A DNA stretch of 37,016 nucleotides, taken from contig JBCDKT010000038.1 of NCBI GenBank assembly GCA_038746285.1, forward strand, positions 1-37,016. Direction: 5' to 3'. The notes beneath the pieces were generated by a model. The model made no database searches. It was not told where the DNA came from and saw nothing but the letters and a program-made list of their open reading frames with translations. The translations under genes were made by a program, and so were the position numbers. Positions 1 to 7,151 of the stretch are shown here, one piece after another (the stretch's first letter is position 1; each line of letters begins with the position of its first letter). Source of the DNA: Bacteroidota bacterium. GTDB lineage: Bacteria; Bacteroidota; Rhodothermia; Rhodothermales; JANQRZ01.

Positions 1-624
1 CTTGGTCCGGCCCCGGTTGATCCGGCTCTTGACCGTGCCCATCGGCAGCCCCGTGATCTCCGCGATCTCCTCGTAGGCCAGGTTCTGCACGTCGCGCAGC
101 ACGACCACCTCGCGGAACTCCTCCGGGATCTGCTTCAGCGCTTCCTGGATGTGCCGGTCCTGGATCGTGCTCTCGGTGTGCTTGTCCGGCGAGAACTGCT
201 CGTCGGGGATCTCCACCTCGTACTCCTCGTCGTCGCGGTTGACGCTCTGGAGCGAGTAGAGGCGGCGGCGCTTGCGCTTGCGGTACTCGGAGCGCGCGAG
301 GTTGCCGGCGATCGTGTAGAGCCACGTCGAGAACTTGGCGATGCGGCGGTACGAGTGGCGGTTGCGGTAGACGCGCAGGAAGGTCTCCTGGAGGAGGTCC
401 TCGCACTCCTTCATGTCGCCGAGGAAGCGGTAGATGTAGTTCGTCAGCGGGTCCTTGTAGCGGCTGACGAGGATGTCGAACGCCTCGACGGTACCTGCCT
501 GGAACTGCGCCATCAGGTCCTCGTCGTTCATCTGGAGGAGGGTGTCGTAGTGCTTGCTCTGCGGCTTGCCGAGCAGCGCGCTGCGGCTGACCATCTTGCG
601 GGTTTTCACGGGAGTCGTCGCCAT
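1..624 (-). CDS. ECF-type RNA polymerase sigma factor (3' end outside window)
   Basis: The minus strand reads as an open frame of 208 codons from an ATG at 624 to the window edge, so the C-terminus is missing. Region 2 is seen in the stretch YRFLGDMKECEDLLQETFLR followed by FSTWLYTIAGNLARSEYRKR, the typical sigma-70 region 2 core-binding and -10 recognition segment. Region 4 is seen in LKQIPEEFREVVVLRDVQN and the helix-turn-helix LAYEEIAEITGLPMGTVKSR. There is no region 1.1 or 3, so it is an ECF (group 4) factor that would direct RNA polymerase to a special promoter set. A 30-residue N-terminal extension precedes region 2. It starts 41 bp after the holA stop on the same strand, so the two may be co-transcribed. 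No anti-sigma gene is visible; one could lie beyond the edge. Family is certain; regulon unknown. Confidence 0.93.
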   Translation of the reverse strand, partial: MATTPVKTRKMVSRSALLGKPQSKHYDTLLQMNDEDLMAQFQAGTVEAFDILVSRYKDPLTNYIYRFLGDMKECEDLLQETFLRVYRNRHSYRRIAKFSTWLYTIAGNLARSEYRKRKRRRLYSLQSVNRDDEEYEVEIPDEQFSPDKHTESTIQDRHIQEALKQIPEEFREVVVLRDVQNLAYEEIAEITGLPMGTVKSRINRGRTK

Positions 625-665
625 CGGAACCTCGGTTTCGATGTGCCGGCCTGCAAGCCGGTACG

Positions 666-1718
666 TCAGGTGGAGAGGTGGTGGGAGGAGAGTTGAGACG
701 GGGGAGGTGTGGGCACGATGCGCCCCAGCGCAAGCAGGAGCACGAGGCGCTCGTCGCGCTCGGAGCCTCCTTTTAGCTCGTAATCGGCCGCGAGGAGCGC
801 TTCTAAGGCCCGGCGCACAGCGTGGAGCCCGAGTCGGTGCAGGGCGGCTTCGTATTCTTTCAGAAAATAGGGGTTGACCCCGATGTGGCGGGCCAGGTCG
901 CGCGGCGGCATCCCGCGCGCGCCGGCCAGCTTGCGCAGCTTGAGCACGTAGCGCGAGAGCATCGTCACGATCATCAGCGCCTCGCCGCGCCGGCTCGCGG
1001 CCTGGGCAAGCATGCGCTCGACGATGGCGGTGGTGCGGACACGGTCGGCCTGGCCGAGGGCTTTTTGCAACTCGAAGACGTTGAACTCGCGGCCGTGCCC
1101 TCCGGCGGCCAGCACGTCGTCCTCGGTGATCGTGGTCCGCGTCCCGGCGTAGGCGCGGAGCTTGTCGATCTCGGCGGCAGCCGAGCGGAGGTCGGTCCCG
1201 ACCGTCTGCGCGAGCATCTGCGCGGCCCCTGCTTCCAGCGTTACTCCGGCGGCCTTCGCCCGGCGGTCCAGCCAGCCCGGCATCTGCCGGTCGTAGAGCG
1301 CCTTGAACTCGGCCGTGACGGCGTGCTCGCGGAGAGCGCGGTACGGGTGCGCCGAGAGGTTCGGCTTGCCGGTGCAGAGCAGGAGCACGACGGCCGTCGG
1401 GTTCGGCTGCGCGGCGTACTCCTTGAAGGCCCGGTTCTCGAACAGCTTCTCGAACTGCCGCACGATGACCACGCGGCGGGCGGCCATCACCGGGTACCCC
1501 ATGCAGGCGGCGAGCACGGCCTTCGCGTCGGCGTCGGGACCGTGGAAGAGGTCGAGGTTGAAGTCCCGCTCGTGGGGCTCGAGTGCGTGCTCGACGAGGA
1601 GCGCCTGCAACTCGTCCATCAAGAACCCCTCGTCGCCGTAGAAGAAATACAGCGGCTTGACGTTGCCATGCTGGAACGCAACGGCGAGGTCGTCAAAGGA
1701 CGGGGCACGCGCAGCCAT
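666..1718 (-). CDS. holA: DNA polymerase III subunit delta
   Basis: A 350-residue protein matching the clamp-loader delta subunit (HolA), which opens the beta sliding clamp in the DnaX complex. The N-terminus has the family hallmark PLYFFYGDEGFLMDEL (about residues 21-36). The middle has the AAA+-like part with AEFKALYDRQMPGWLDRRAKAAG and the DLRSAAAEIDKL helix. The C-terminal helical domain contains FELQKALGQAD and the YFLKEYEAALHRL segment. Length is normal for the family (about 330-350). The ATG at 1718 directly precedes conserved sequence. The last 15 residues are Pro/Ser/His-rich and probably not conserved. It lies upstream of the sigma factor on the same strand. Upstream is a 255-bp spacer with a possible promoter near 1894. 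Confidence 0.93.
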   Translation of the reverse strand: MAARAPSFDDLAVAFQHGNVKPLYFFYGDEGFLMDELQALLVEHALEPHERDFNLDLFHGPDADAKAVLAACMGYPVMAARRVVIVRQFEKLFENRAFKEYAAQPNPTAVVLLLCTGKPNLSAHPYRALREHAVTAEFKALYDRQMPGWLDRRAKAAGVTLEAGAAQMLAQTVGTDLRSAAAEIDKLRAYAGTRTTITEDDVLAAGGHGREFNVFELQKALGQADRVRTTAIVERMLAQAASRRGEALMIVTMLSRYVLKLRKLAGARGMPPRDLARHIGVNPYFLKEYEAALHRLGLHAVRRALEALLAADYELKGGSERDERLVLLLALGRIVPTPPPSQLSSHHLST

Positions 1719-1893
1719 GATCGGTCTATGCGGTGAGCAGCGTCAGGGGGTATCGGGGCGGGGAGGGATAGCCAAAGTAAACAGCGGCTATGTCACGCCT
1801 GAGTCACACCGGCCCGAACCGGCACTTCAGCGGACGCCGGAACGGGGGCCGGACGCCCTCATCGGCGCACGCTGGAGCGGGGTAGTTTTCAGC

Positions 1894-1901
1894 CAAATGT
1901 A
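1894..1901 (-). promoter_or_regulatory. Candidate Bacteroidota-type -7 box upstream of holA
   Basis: The minus strand reads TACATTTG, an exact match to the Bacteroidota sigma-A -7 consensus TAnnTTTG. It lies in the only spacer before holA, about 175 nt upstream of the ATG. It sits inside an inverted repeat whose arms GGGTAGT (1880-1886) and ACTACCC (1901-1907) are perfect complements, so an operator at the start site is also possible. No clear TTTG -33 box is seen at the expected spacing, which keeps confidence low. Confidence 0.35.
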
Positions 1902-1973
1902 CTACCCGTGCTGCTAAGCCGGAGGCACAGACGCACACGAATCGCGCACCGGGCGATCCCCCATGCTGCCCGT

Positions 1974-2456
1974 CTACAGGTCGCGCAGGTTGCTCTCGTG
2001 GAGCCGGTGCGCGACCCGGCGCAGGGCGTCGGCGTCGCGCTGCGTAACGGTGAGGGCGAGGCCGGTCACGTCGCGCTGCGTACCGTCGGGAAAGGCTGCG
2101 GTGCGCGCCCACGCCTCCGGGGGAAGCGCGGCGAAGGCCGCCGCGAGTGCCCCGCGGGCCGCCCGCACGTCTCGGATCACCGCGTCGACGTCTGCGGACA
2201 GGACTTCGCCGAGCACCGACTCCTCGAACGCCGGTTCGTGCTCCTCCACCATCCGGTTCAGGCGAAGGAGGTCGCGGCGGTCGAGGGCCGCGAGGTAGGC
2301 GAGGGTACCGAGGAGGGAGCGCTCGCCCGGGAGGTGCATCGTCGGCACGTCGGGGGGCAGGCCGGAGAGGAGCGGGCCGAGTGCGTCCACCTCGTCGACG
2401 AGGTAGCCGAGCTGCTCGACGATCGCGTCCCGGCGCTCGGCGGAGGTGCGGCTCAC
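1974..2456 (-). CDS. DinB-like four-helix protein, degenerate metal site
   Basis: A 160-residue helical protein. The GTG start at 2456-2454 overlaps the nuoI TGA stop (GTGA), which indicates translational coupling. The helical pattern, with SLLGTLAYLAALDRRDLLRLNRM (about residues 45-67; key run LAYLAALDRRDLLRL) and the late helix TQRDADALRRVAHRL, resembles DinB/YfiT-type proteins. In typical members the first motif carries a metal-binding His (HLxxxE) and the last has HxxxH. Here the first His is Tyr and the last motif is RDADALRRVAHRL, so metal binding is probably lost or altered. Function is unknown; DinB-fold members are often thiol-dependent S-transferases. The fold assignment is by pattern only and is moderately sure; that the gene is real is much surer because of the overlap and codon use. 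Confidence 0.6.
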   Translation of the reverse strand: MSRTSAERRDAIVEQLGYLVDEVDALGPLLSGLPPDVPTMHLPGERSLLGTLAYLAALDRRDLLRLNRMVEEHEPAFEESVLGEVLSADVDAVIRDVRAARGALAAAFAALPPEAWARTAAFPDGTQRDVTGLALTVTQRDADALRRVAHRLHESNLRDL

Positions 2457-3091
2457 GCCTCGGCGGGGTCGGTCTCGAGCGCTTCTTCCTGGGCTTCGGC
2501 GAGCGCGTAGTCCAGCCGGTTGCGGAGCGTGTGGACGTTGTTCTCGCGCTTGAAGTCCCACTGCTGGCCGAACTGCGGGTTCTTCTTGCGCTCCAGGAAC
2601 GCGAGGCGGTCGGCCAGAAACTCCTTCGGGACGAGGAGCCGGTCGAGGCCGAAGTGGGCCTCTTCGCGGTCCTGGAAGGTGAGGTCGTACTCCTTCGACA
2701 TCACGATGGCCTCTTCGGGGCAGACCTCCTCGCAGAAGCCGCAGTAGATGCAGCGGAGCATGTTGATCTCGAACCACTCGGGCTCGCGCTCCTTCACGTC
2801 GTCGAAGACCTCGTGCGCCTGCATCGAGATGGCGAGCGGCGGACAACTCCGGGCGCAGAGGCCGCACGAGACGCACCGGGGCCGCCCCTCCTCCTCGACG
2901 AGCACGGGCCGCCCGCGGTACGAGTCCGGCGGGTACCACTGCTCCTCGGGATACTCGAACGTGTAGCGCGGGGCGCTCATCTTCGAGTACGAGTACTTCA
3001 GCCCCTTGAAGATCTCCGGGAGGTAGAGCTTCTCCCACAGATTCAGCTTGCGCTCGTTCGGCGTGGCATTATTGACGGGCGTTCCGGCCAT
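2453..3091 (-). CDS. nuoI: NADH-quinone oxidoreductase subunit I
   Basis: A 212-residue 8Fe-ferredoxin-like subunit of complex I, which carries electrons through clusters N6a and N6b in the peripheral arm toward quinone. Two CxxCxxCxxxCP motifs are present: Cys73, 76, 79, 83 (CVSCGLCARSCPP) and Cys114, 117, 120, 124 (CIYCGFCEEVCPE). The N-terminal LWEKLYLPEIFKGLKYSYSK helix and the C-terminal extension after residue 150 fit bacterial NuoI. The ATG at 3091 is followed by a short leader before the conserved helix. No other nuo gene lies in the window, so the nuo genes are split in this genome. The next gene downstream overlaps it by 4 nt. Confidence 0.95.
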   Translation of the reverse strand: MAGTPVNNATPNERKLNLWEKLYLPEIFKGLKYSYSKMSAPRYTFEYPEEQWYPPDSYRGRPVLVEEEGRPRCVSCGLCARSCPPLAISMQAHEVFDDVKEREPEWFEINMLRCIYCGFCEEVCPEEAIVMSKEYDLTFQDREEAHFGLDRLLVPKEFLADRLAFLERKKNPQFGQQWDFKRENNVHTLRNRLDYALAEAQEEALETDPAEA

Positions 3092-3121
3092 CAGGCGTCA
3101 AACGTTTCGGAGAATCGGGAC

Positions 3122-3129
3122 GAAAGATA
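3122..3129 (-). promoter_or_regulatory. Candidate -7 promoter box for nuoI
   Basis: The minus strand reads TATCTTTC, about 30 nt upstream of the nuoI ATG. It differs from the Bacteroidota TAnnTTTG element only in the last base. The identical octamer occurs at a similar distance before der (8485-8492), which supports it. No convincing -33 TTTG box is seen at the normal distance. Confidence 0.4.
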
Positions 3130-3263
3130 CGGTCTCAAACGCCGGGACCCGCCGTGCGTTTCGAGAGGAAAGCGTGAGGGCTCCGGGGGATACCTAGATC
3201 GGTCGCTACCTTGCCGCTCGTTAATCGCGCCCCGCGCTGTCGCCTTCACCCTGCCCTCCGCCC

Positions 3264-5219
3264 GTGTCTGTCCCCTACCGCCTCCTCGCTGCCCTCGGTC
3301 TCTCCCTCACGCTGTCGCTCCCGGCTTCGGCGCAGAATGCGCCGGCCGACACGGTCGCCTTCGAGACCGACGCGGACCGCGAGGTCGTGGTGACGGCGAG
3401 CCGGCTGCCGGAAGACGCCCGCTCGACAGGCCGCCACGTAACCGTCCTGACGGGGGCTGAGATCGCGGCGCTGCCGGTGGCGTCGCTGGACGAGGCGCTC
3501 CGGTTCGCGGGCGGCGTGGACGTGCAGCCGCGCGGCGGCTTCGGCGTCCAGGCCGACTACCGGCTGCGCGGCGCGCCCTTCAACGGCGTCCTCCTGCTCG
3601 TCGACGGCGCGCGCTTCAACGACCCGATGACGGGCCACTTCCTGAGCGACTTCCCCGTCCCGCTCGGCCAGATCGCCCGCGTCGAGGTGCTGCACGGGCC
3701 GGCGGCGGCGGTCTACGGGCCGGACGCGCTCGGCGGGGTGATCCACGTCGTCACCCACACCGGGGCCTCGTCCGGTACGGCGCGCGCAGCGCGGAGCCGG
3801 CTCGACCTGCGCTACGGCGAGCGGGCGACAGCGCTCGGCGCGCTGAGCACGCATGGGACGACGGCCGGGGGTACGGCCTACGACGCCGGGGCCGAGGGCG
3901 GGCGCTCGGACGGCGAGGCGTTCCGGGGCGAGGACGGGCAGCCCGTGGTCTCGTCCGACGGGCCGGTGCGGACGGACTTCGAGCGCCTCGCGGGCTCGGC
4001 CGGGGCGTCGTTTCCGGTCGGGCGGGCACGGGGCTACTTCCGGGTGGCGGGCGACGTGCGCGACTTCGGGGCGACGCAGTTCTACACGCCCTTCGCGAGC
4101 GACACCGCGCGCGAGGCGACGCAGACGCTCTGGGCGCAGGCCCGGCTCGCGGGGCCGGCCGGGAGCGCGCGGTGGCGGGCGCAGGTCTCGGGGCGCGTCC
4201 ACCGCGACGAGTACGCCTTCTTCCCCGGCCTCGACCCGAACGAGCACACGAGCCGCCGCCTCGGGGCGCTCGCCGACCTCGCCCTCCCGCTGCGGTCCGA
4301 CCTCACCCTCTCGCTCGGCTTCAGCGCCGAGCACCGCTCGATCACCTCGAACGCCCTCGGCGAGCACGCCGACCTCGCTGGCGGCGTCTTCGCCCTCGCC
4401 CGCTACCGCCCGGCCCCGGCGCTGACCGTCACCGCGAGCGGCCGGCTCGACGCCGACGCGGTCTACGGCGTGGAGGCCACGCCGATGCTCGCCGCCGCCT
4501 TCAGCGCCGCGCGGGGGCTGACGCTCCGGGCCGCCGCCGGCCGCGCCATCCGCGCGCCGAACTACGTCGAGCGCTACTTCAACACCGTCAGCCCGCGCCC
4601 CAGCGGCAACCTCGGCAACCCCGACCTCCGCGCCGAGCGCGCCTGGAACGCCGAGGCCGGGGCCGACCTCGACCTCGCGCCCGGCCTCGCGCTGCGCGCC
4701 ACCGGCTTCTACCGCCGCACCGACGACCTGATCGACTACGCCCAGCTCGACCCGGCGGACGAGTTCTTCCTCGCCCAGAACGTGCTGGCCGCCACCGCCG
4801 CCGGCCTCGAAACCGGCCTCCGCCTCCGGCGCAGCCTCGGCGACGCGCGCCTCGCGCTCGACCTAGCGTACACCTACACCGATGTCAGCCTCAGCGACGA
4901 GCGGCCGGGGGCGGTCTACAAGTATGCCCTTTCGCACGCGCCGCACCTCGTGCAGCTCGCCGCCGCGGCGCAGGTGGGGTACGTCCGCCTCGGACTTCAG
5001 AGCCTCGTCAAAGACCGGCTCGGCGACCTCGAGACCGTGGCGCTCGTCCACGGTAGGGTGAGCGTGCTCGCCCCGCGCATGTGGCTGGCGGGCCGGGCCG
5101 CCGCCGAAGTCTTCGCCGAGGTCCGCAACCTCACCGACGCCGACTACGCCGAGGTCTTCGGCGCGCCGATGCCGCGGCGCCGCGTCCTGGCCGGCCTGCG
5201 CGTCGGCTTCGGGGGCTAG
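3264..5219 (+). CDS. TonB-dependent outer-membrane receptor
   Basis: A 651-residue outer-membrane active transporter. Residues 1-23 form a signal peptide ending in SLPASAQ. The plug follows (about 38-155): a TonB-box-like segment EVVVTASRLPE, then SLDEALRFAGGVDVQPRGGFG, RLRGAPFNGVLLLVDGAR and VEVLHGPAAAVYGPDALGGV, all classic plug signatures. The rest is a beta-barrel with alternating strands; ERYFNTVSPRPSGNLGNPDLRAE and RVSVLAPRMWLAGRAAAEVF are typical barrel segments, the former close to BtuB/vitamin or siderophore receptors. The protein ends in Gly-Gly one residue after the usual terminal Phe. Start is GTG at 3264, just before the signal peptide. I see no cobalamin riboswitch in the 172-bp spacer upstream, so the substrate cannot be stated. 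It is divergent from nuoI. Confidence 0.93.
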   Translation: MSVPYRLLAALGLSLTLSLPASAQNAPADTVAFETDADREVVVTASRLPEDARSTGRHVTVLTGAEIAALPVASLDEALRFAGGVDVQPRGGFGVQADYRLRGAPFNGVLLLVDGARFNDPMTGHFLSDFPVPLGQIARVEVLHGPAAAVYGPDALGGVIHVVTHTGASSGTARAARSRLDLRYGERATALGALSTHGTTAGGTAYDAGAEGGRSDGEAFRGEDGQPVVSSDGPVRTDFERLAGSAGASFPVGRARGYFRVAGDVRDFGATQFYTPFASDTAREATQTLWAQARLAGPAGSARWRAQVSGRVHRDEYAFFPGLDPNEHTSRRLGALADLALPLRSDLTLSLGFSAEHRSITSNALGEHADLAGGVFALARYRPAPALTVTASGRLDADAVYGVEATPMLAAAFSAARGLTLRAAAGRAIRAPNYVERYFNTVSPRPSGNLGNPDLRAERAWNAEAGADLDLAPGLALRATGFYRRTDDLIDYAQLDPADEFFLAQNVLAATAAGLETGLRLRRSLGDARLALDLAYTYTDVSLSDERPGAVYKYALSHAPHLVQLAAAAQVGYVRLGLQSLVKDRLGDLETVALVHGRVSVLAPRMWLAGRAAAEVFAEVRNLTDADYAEVFGAPMPRRRVLAGLRVGFGG

Positions 5220-5261
5220 CCGCTGAAGCCGATCCCGCCTCTCGCCTGAGCTTCCGTTTTT

Positions 5262-5525
5262 ATGCCTGAGGTTATCCGCATCGCAGACGCCGACGCGCCC
5301 GGCGGTCATCACCTTCGCCTCGTCTTCAGCACGGGCGAGACCCGCACGGTGGACGCGCTGCCGCTCGTGGAGCAGGTCGGCGGTCCTGTGTTCGAGCCGC
5401 TGCGCGATCCGGCCTACTTCGGCCGCGTGAGTGTGGACCCCGTCTGCGGCACCGCCGTCTGGCCCAACGGTGCCGACCTCGCGCCCTCGGCGCTCTGCGA
5501 TCTCGAGGAGGTGGTACTGGCCTAG
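5262..5525 (+). CDS. DUF2442 domain-containing protein
   Basis: An 87-residue cytoplasmic protein matching the DUF2442 family: LRLVFSTGETRTVDALPLVE, then PVFEPLRDPAYFGRVSVDPV and the closing AVWPNGADLAPSALCD. The strongly conserved WPNGADLAP segment makes the assignment good. DUF2442 proteins are small, usually encoded beside toxin-antitoxin or DUF4160 genes; no such partner is present here. It begins 42 bp after the TonB-receptor stop and may be read with it. It ends 3 bp before the stop of the convergent small membrane protein. Molecular function of the family is unknown. Confidence 0.88.
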   Translation: MPEVIRIADADAPGGHHLRLVFSTGETRTVDALPLVEQVGGPVFEPLRDPAYFGRVSVDPVCGTAVWPNGADLAPSALCDLEEVVLA

Positions 5526-5528
5526 AGC

Positions 5529-5747
5529 TCAGCGTCCGAACGCGGCCCACAGCAGGATGACGAGGGCAAAGGCGGCAATGCCCGCGCCGAACCACTGGAG
5601 CGGCCGAACGCCCTGCCTCGCGCCGGAGCCGTAGAGCCCCAGCCCGAGCGCAATCGCGCCGTAGCTCCCGCCGACGAGCGGCCGCCCGAGCACGAACTGT
5701 ACGACCGCGAGGGCGACGAAAGCGAGGGGCAGCAGGCGAAGTAGCAT
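5529..5747 (-). CDS. Small hydrophobic membrane protein
   Basis: A 72-residue protein with three likely membrane segments: LLPLAFVALAVVQFVLG, SYGAIALGLGLYGSGA and WFGAGIAAFALVILLWAAF. I do not recognise a family. The ATG at 5747 lies one base beyond the stop of the secreted protein gene on the same strand, so it is almost surely the last gene of the der operon. The codon use and tight spacing argue that it is real. Function unknown. Confidence 0.7.
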   Translation of the reverse strand: MLLRLLPLAFVALAVVQFVLGRPLVGGSYGAIALGLGLYGSGARQGVRPLQWFGAGIAAFALVILLWAAFGR

Positions 5748-5748
5748 C

Positions 5749-7143
5749 TCAGCGCACGGTGACGGTGAGCGAGGTCTGGAGCGCGGCTACCGTCTCCTCC
5801 ACCGCACCGCCGACCACGATCCGCCGCGTTAGGCCGAGCCGGACGGCCTCGCCCTGGCGCGGGTCCGTGTTCGGAATTGTCTCGGCGACGCGGAAGCCGT
5901 GCGCGCCGTAGAACCCGTCGTCGCCGACGCAGGCCGCGTAGTGGGGGCGGCGGTCGTCCTCGTAGTAGCTCCTGACGGCGGGTGTGAAGGTGCCGGTGGC
6001 GAGGGCGTGGTGCGTGACCAGCGTACCCTGCGGCCCGGAGACCGCCTGCCACGTCGGGGCCTCGTCGCGCAGCGCGTCCGGCGCGCCGTCCACCGGCACC
6101 CCGTAGGAGTGGTTCGCGTCGGTGTAGGTCATCCCGCGCGCGGCCTCGCTGAGGTCGAGGTAGCTCATCACGCCGGGGACCGGGTGGACCCGCAGCGCCG
6201 AGCGCGTCTCGATCATCCGGTCGTAGAACACCCACGTCTGCTCGACGAGCGGCCCGCTGTTGAACCCGACCGCGCCCCGGAGCGCCCGCACCGGCCCGCT
6301 CCGGTTGACGGTGAACGCGCCTTCGCTCAGCGAGGCCGTGTACGGCGTCCGCCAGCAGATGCCCAGCCCGAACCCGATCATGTCCACGTCGAGGAGGTCC
6401 GGCCCGCCCGCCAGGCGCAGGTCGTCCGCGATCCACCGGTCGGCGAAGCCGAGGCGGTAGTGCGCCGTCGTGACGTGCGAGTCCTCCGGGTTGGAGCCGA
6501 CGCGCGTGCCGGACGGGAAGCCGTAGGGGAACCCGAGGATGGGCGGCCGCCGCCCGCTGTGGTCGTAGGTCTCCAGGTACGGCCCGCTCTCGAGCGCGAA
6601 CGCGTAGGCGACATAGCCCGCGTCGATCTTCGGCGCATCGGTGCGGCGATAGAGGTAGGCGAAGCGAATCGCCCCCTCAACCTCGACCTCTACCACCGTC
6701 CGGCTCGCCGGATCGACGCCGGGCGGGTCCGTCTCGGTAGCCTCGCCGAAGTCGCGGAGCATGAGGGCGAGTTCGTCGAGCGCGTCGAACGCCGGGTCGG
6801 GATCGGCCCCGACGTGGGTACCCGGATCGGCATAGCCGACACCGACAACCTGGCCCTGGAGGTCACGGCACCACGCGCGGCGCGGGCAGTCGCGCGGTTC
6901 GAGGTCGGGCGGATAGGCCGCCGCTAGGTCGTAGACGAAGCGCTCGTCGACCTGCACGGGAATCGGGACGAACCCGCCGTCGCGGAACGCGAACGCCACG
7001 ACCTCGTCCGGGGCGGCTCCGAGCAGGCGCGGCGTCTGCTCGCCCGTGAGCACGACCGGCCGGAAGTCCGGCTGCGCCTGCGCTGAGGCTGCCAGCAGAG
7101 CGAGCAGCAGGAGGGCGGCGGCGGTAGGGGTTTGATTAATCAA
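5749..7143 (-). CDS. Secreted protein of unknown function
   Basis: A 464-residue protein with an N-terminal hydrophobic run (AAALLLLALLAASAQAQ) that looks like a signal peptide cut after AQA. I do not recognise the family. Visible features are VPIPVQVDERFVYDL, a Cys pair (RDCPRRAWCRD), a conserved-looking ALDELALMLRDFGE segment, a late Cys, and a beta-rich pattern throughout with many Tyr/Trp/Gly, suggesting a periplasmic or surface beta protein. The only usable start is TTG at 7143; no ATG, GTG or TTG lies in frame for at least 18 codons upstream. The signal peptide lacks the usual Lys/Arg n-region, which is odd. The TTG and the codons for INQ lie inside a perfect 28-bp palindrome that also spans the der stop. 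The gene follows der by 4 bp and is probably co-transcribed. Confidence 0.75.
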   Translation of the reverse strand: MINQTPTAAALLLLALLAASAQAQPDFRPVVLTGEQTPRLLGAAPDEVVAFAFRDGGFVPIPVQVDERFVYDLAAAYPPDLEPRDCPRRAWCRDLQGQVVGVGYADPGTHVGADPDPAFDALDELALMLRDFGEATETDPPGVDPASRTVVEVEVEGAIRFAYLYRRTDAPKIDAGYVAYAFALESGPYLETYDHSGRRPPILGFPYGFPSGTRVGSNPEDSHVTTAHYRLGFADRWIADDLRLAGGPDLLDVDMIGFGLGICWRTPYTASLSEGAFTVNRSGPVRALRGAVGFNSGPLVEQTWVFYDRMIETRSALRVHPVPGVMSYLDLSEAARGMTYTDANHSYGVPVDGAPDALRDEAPTWQAVSGPQGTLVTHHALATGTFTPAVRSYYEDDRRPHYAACVGDDGFYGAHGFRVAETIPNTDPRQGEAVRLGLTRRIVVGGAVEETVAALQTSLTVTVR

Positions 7144-7151
7144 ACCCCTAC
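7124..7151. repeat. Perfect 28-bp palindrome at the der / secreted-protein junction
   Basis: The sequence is a perfect self-complementary 28-mer with outer arms GTAGGGG / CCCCTAC and core TTTGATTAATCAAA. It covers the last codons and TAG stop of der and the TTG start of the next gene. The same outer arms, with other cores, occur at 13028-13055, 30121-30149 and in part at 11371-11400 and 25210-25238, so it belongs to a dispersed palindrome family. Confidence 0.85.

Noticed and set aside
3092-3263. Cobalamin riboswitch before the TonB receptor
   Set aside because: The 172-bp spacer is shorter than a full element and lacks a recognisable B12 box.
2147-3460. 437-codon plus-strand frame across nuoI and into the TonB receptor start
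   Set aside because: Overlaps two solid genes; Arg-rich random-like sequence.
7129-7146. FNR/CRP-like operator in the palindrome core (TTGAT..ATCAA)
   Set aside because: FNR sites have four bases between half-sites and here there are two; the site lies over a stop codon inside an operon and belongs to a repeat family.
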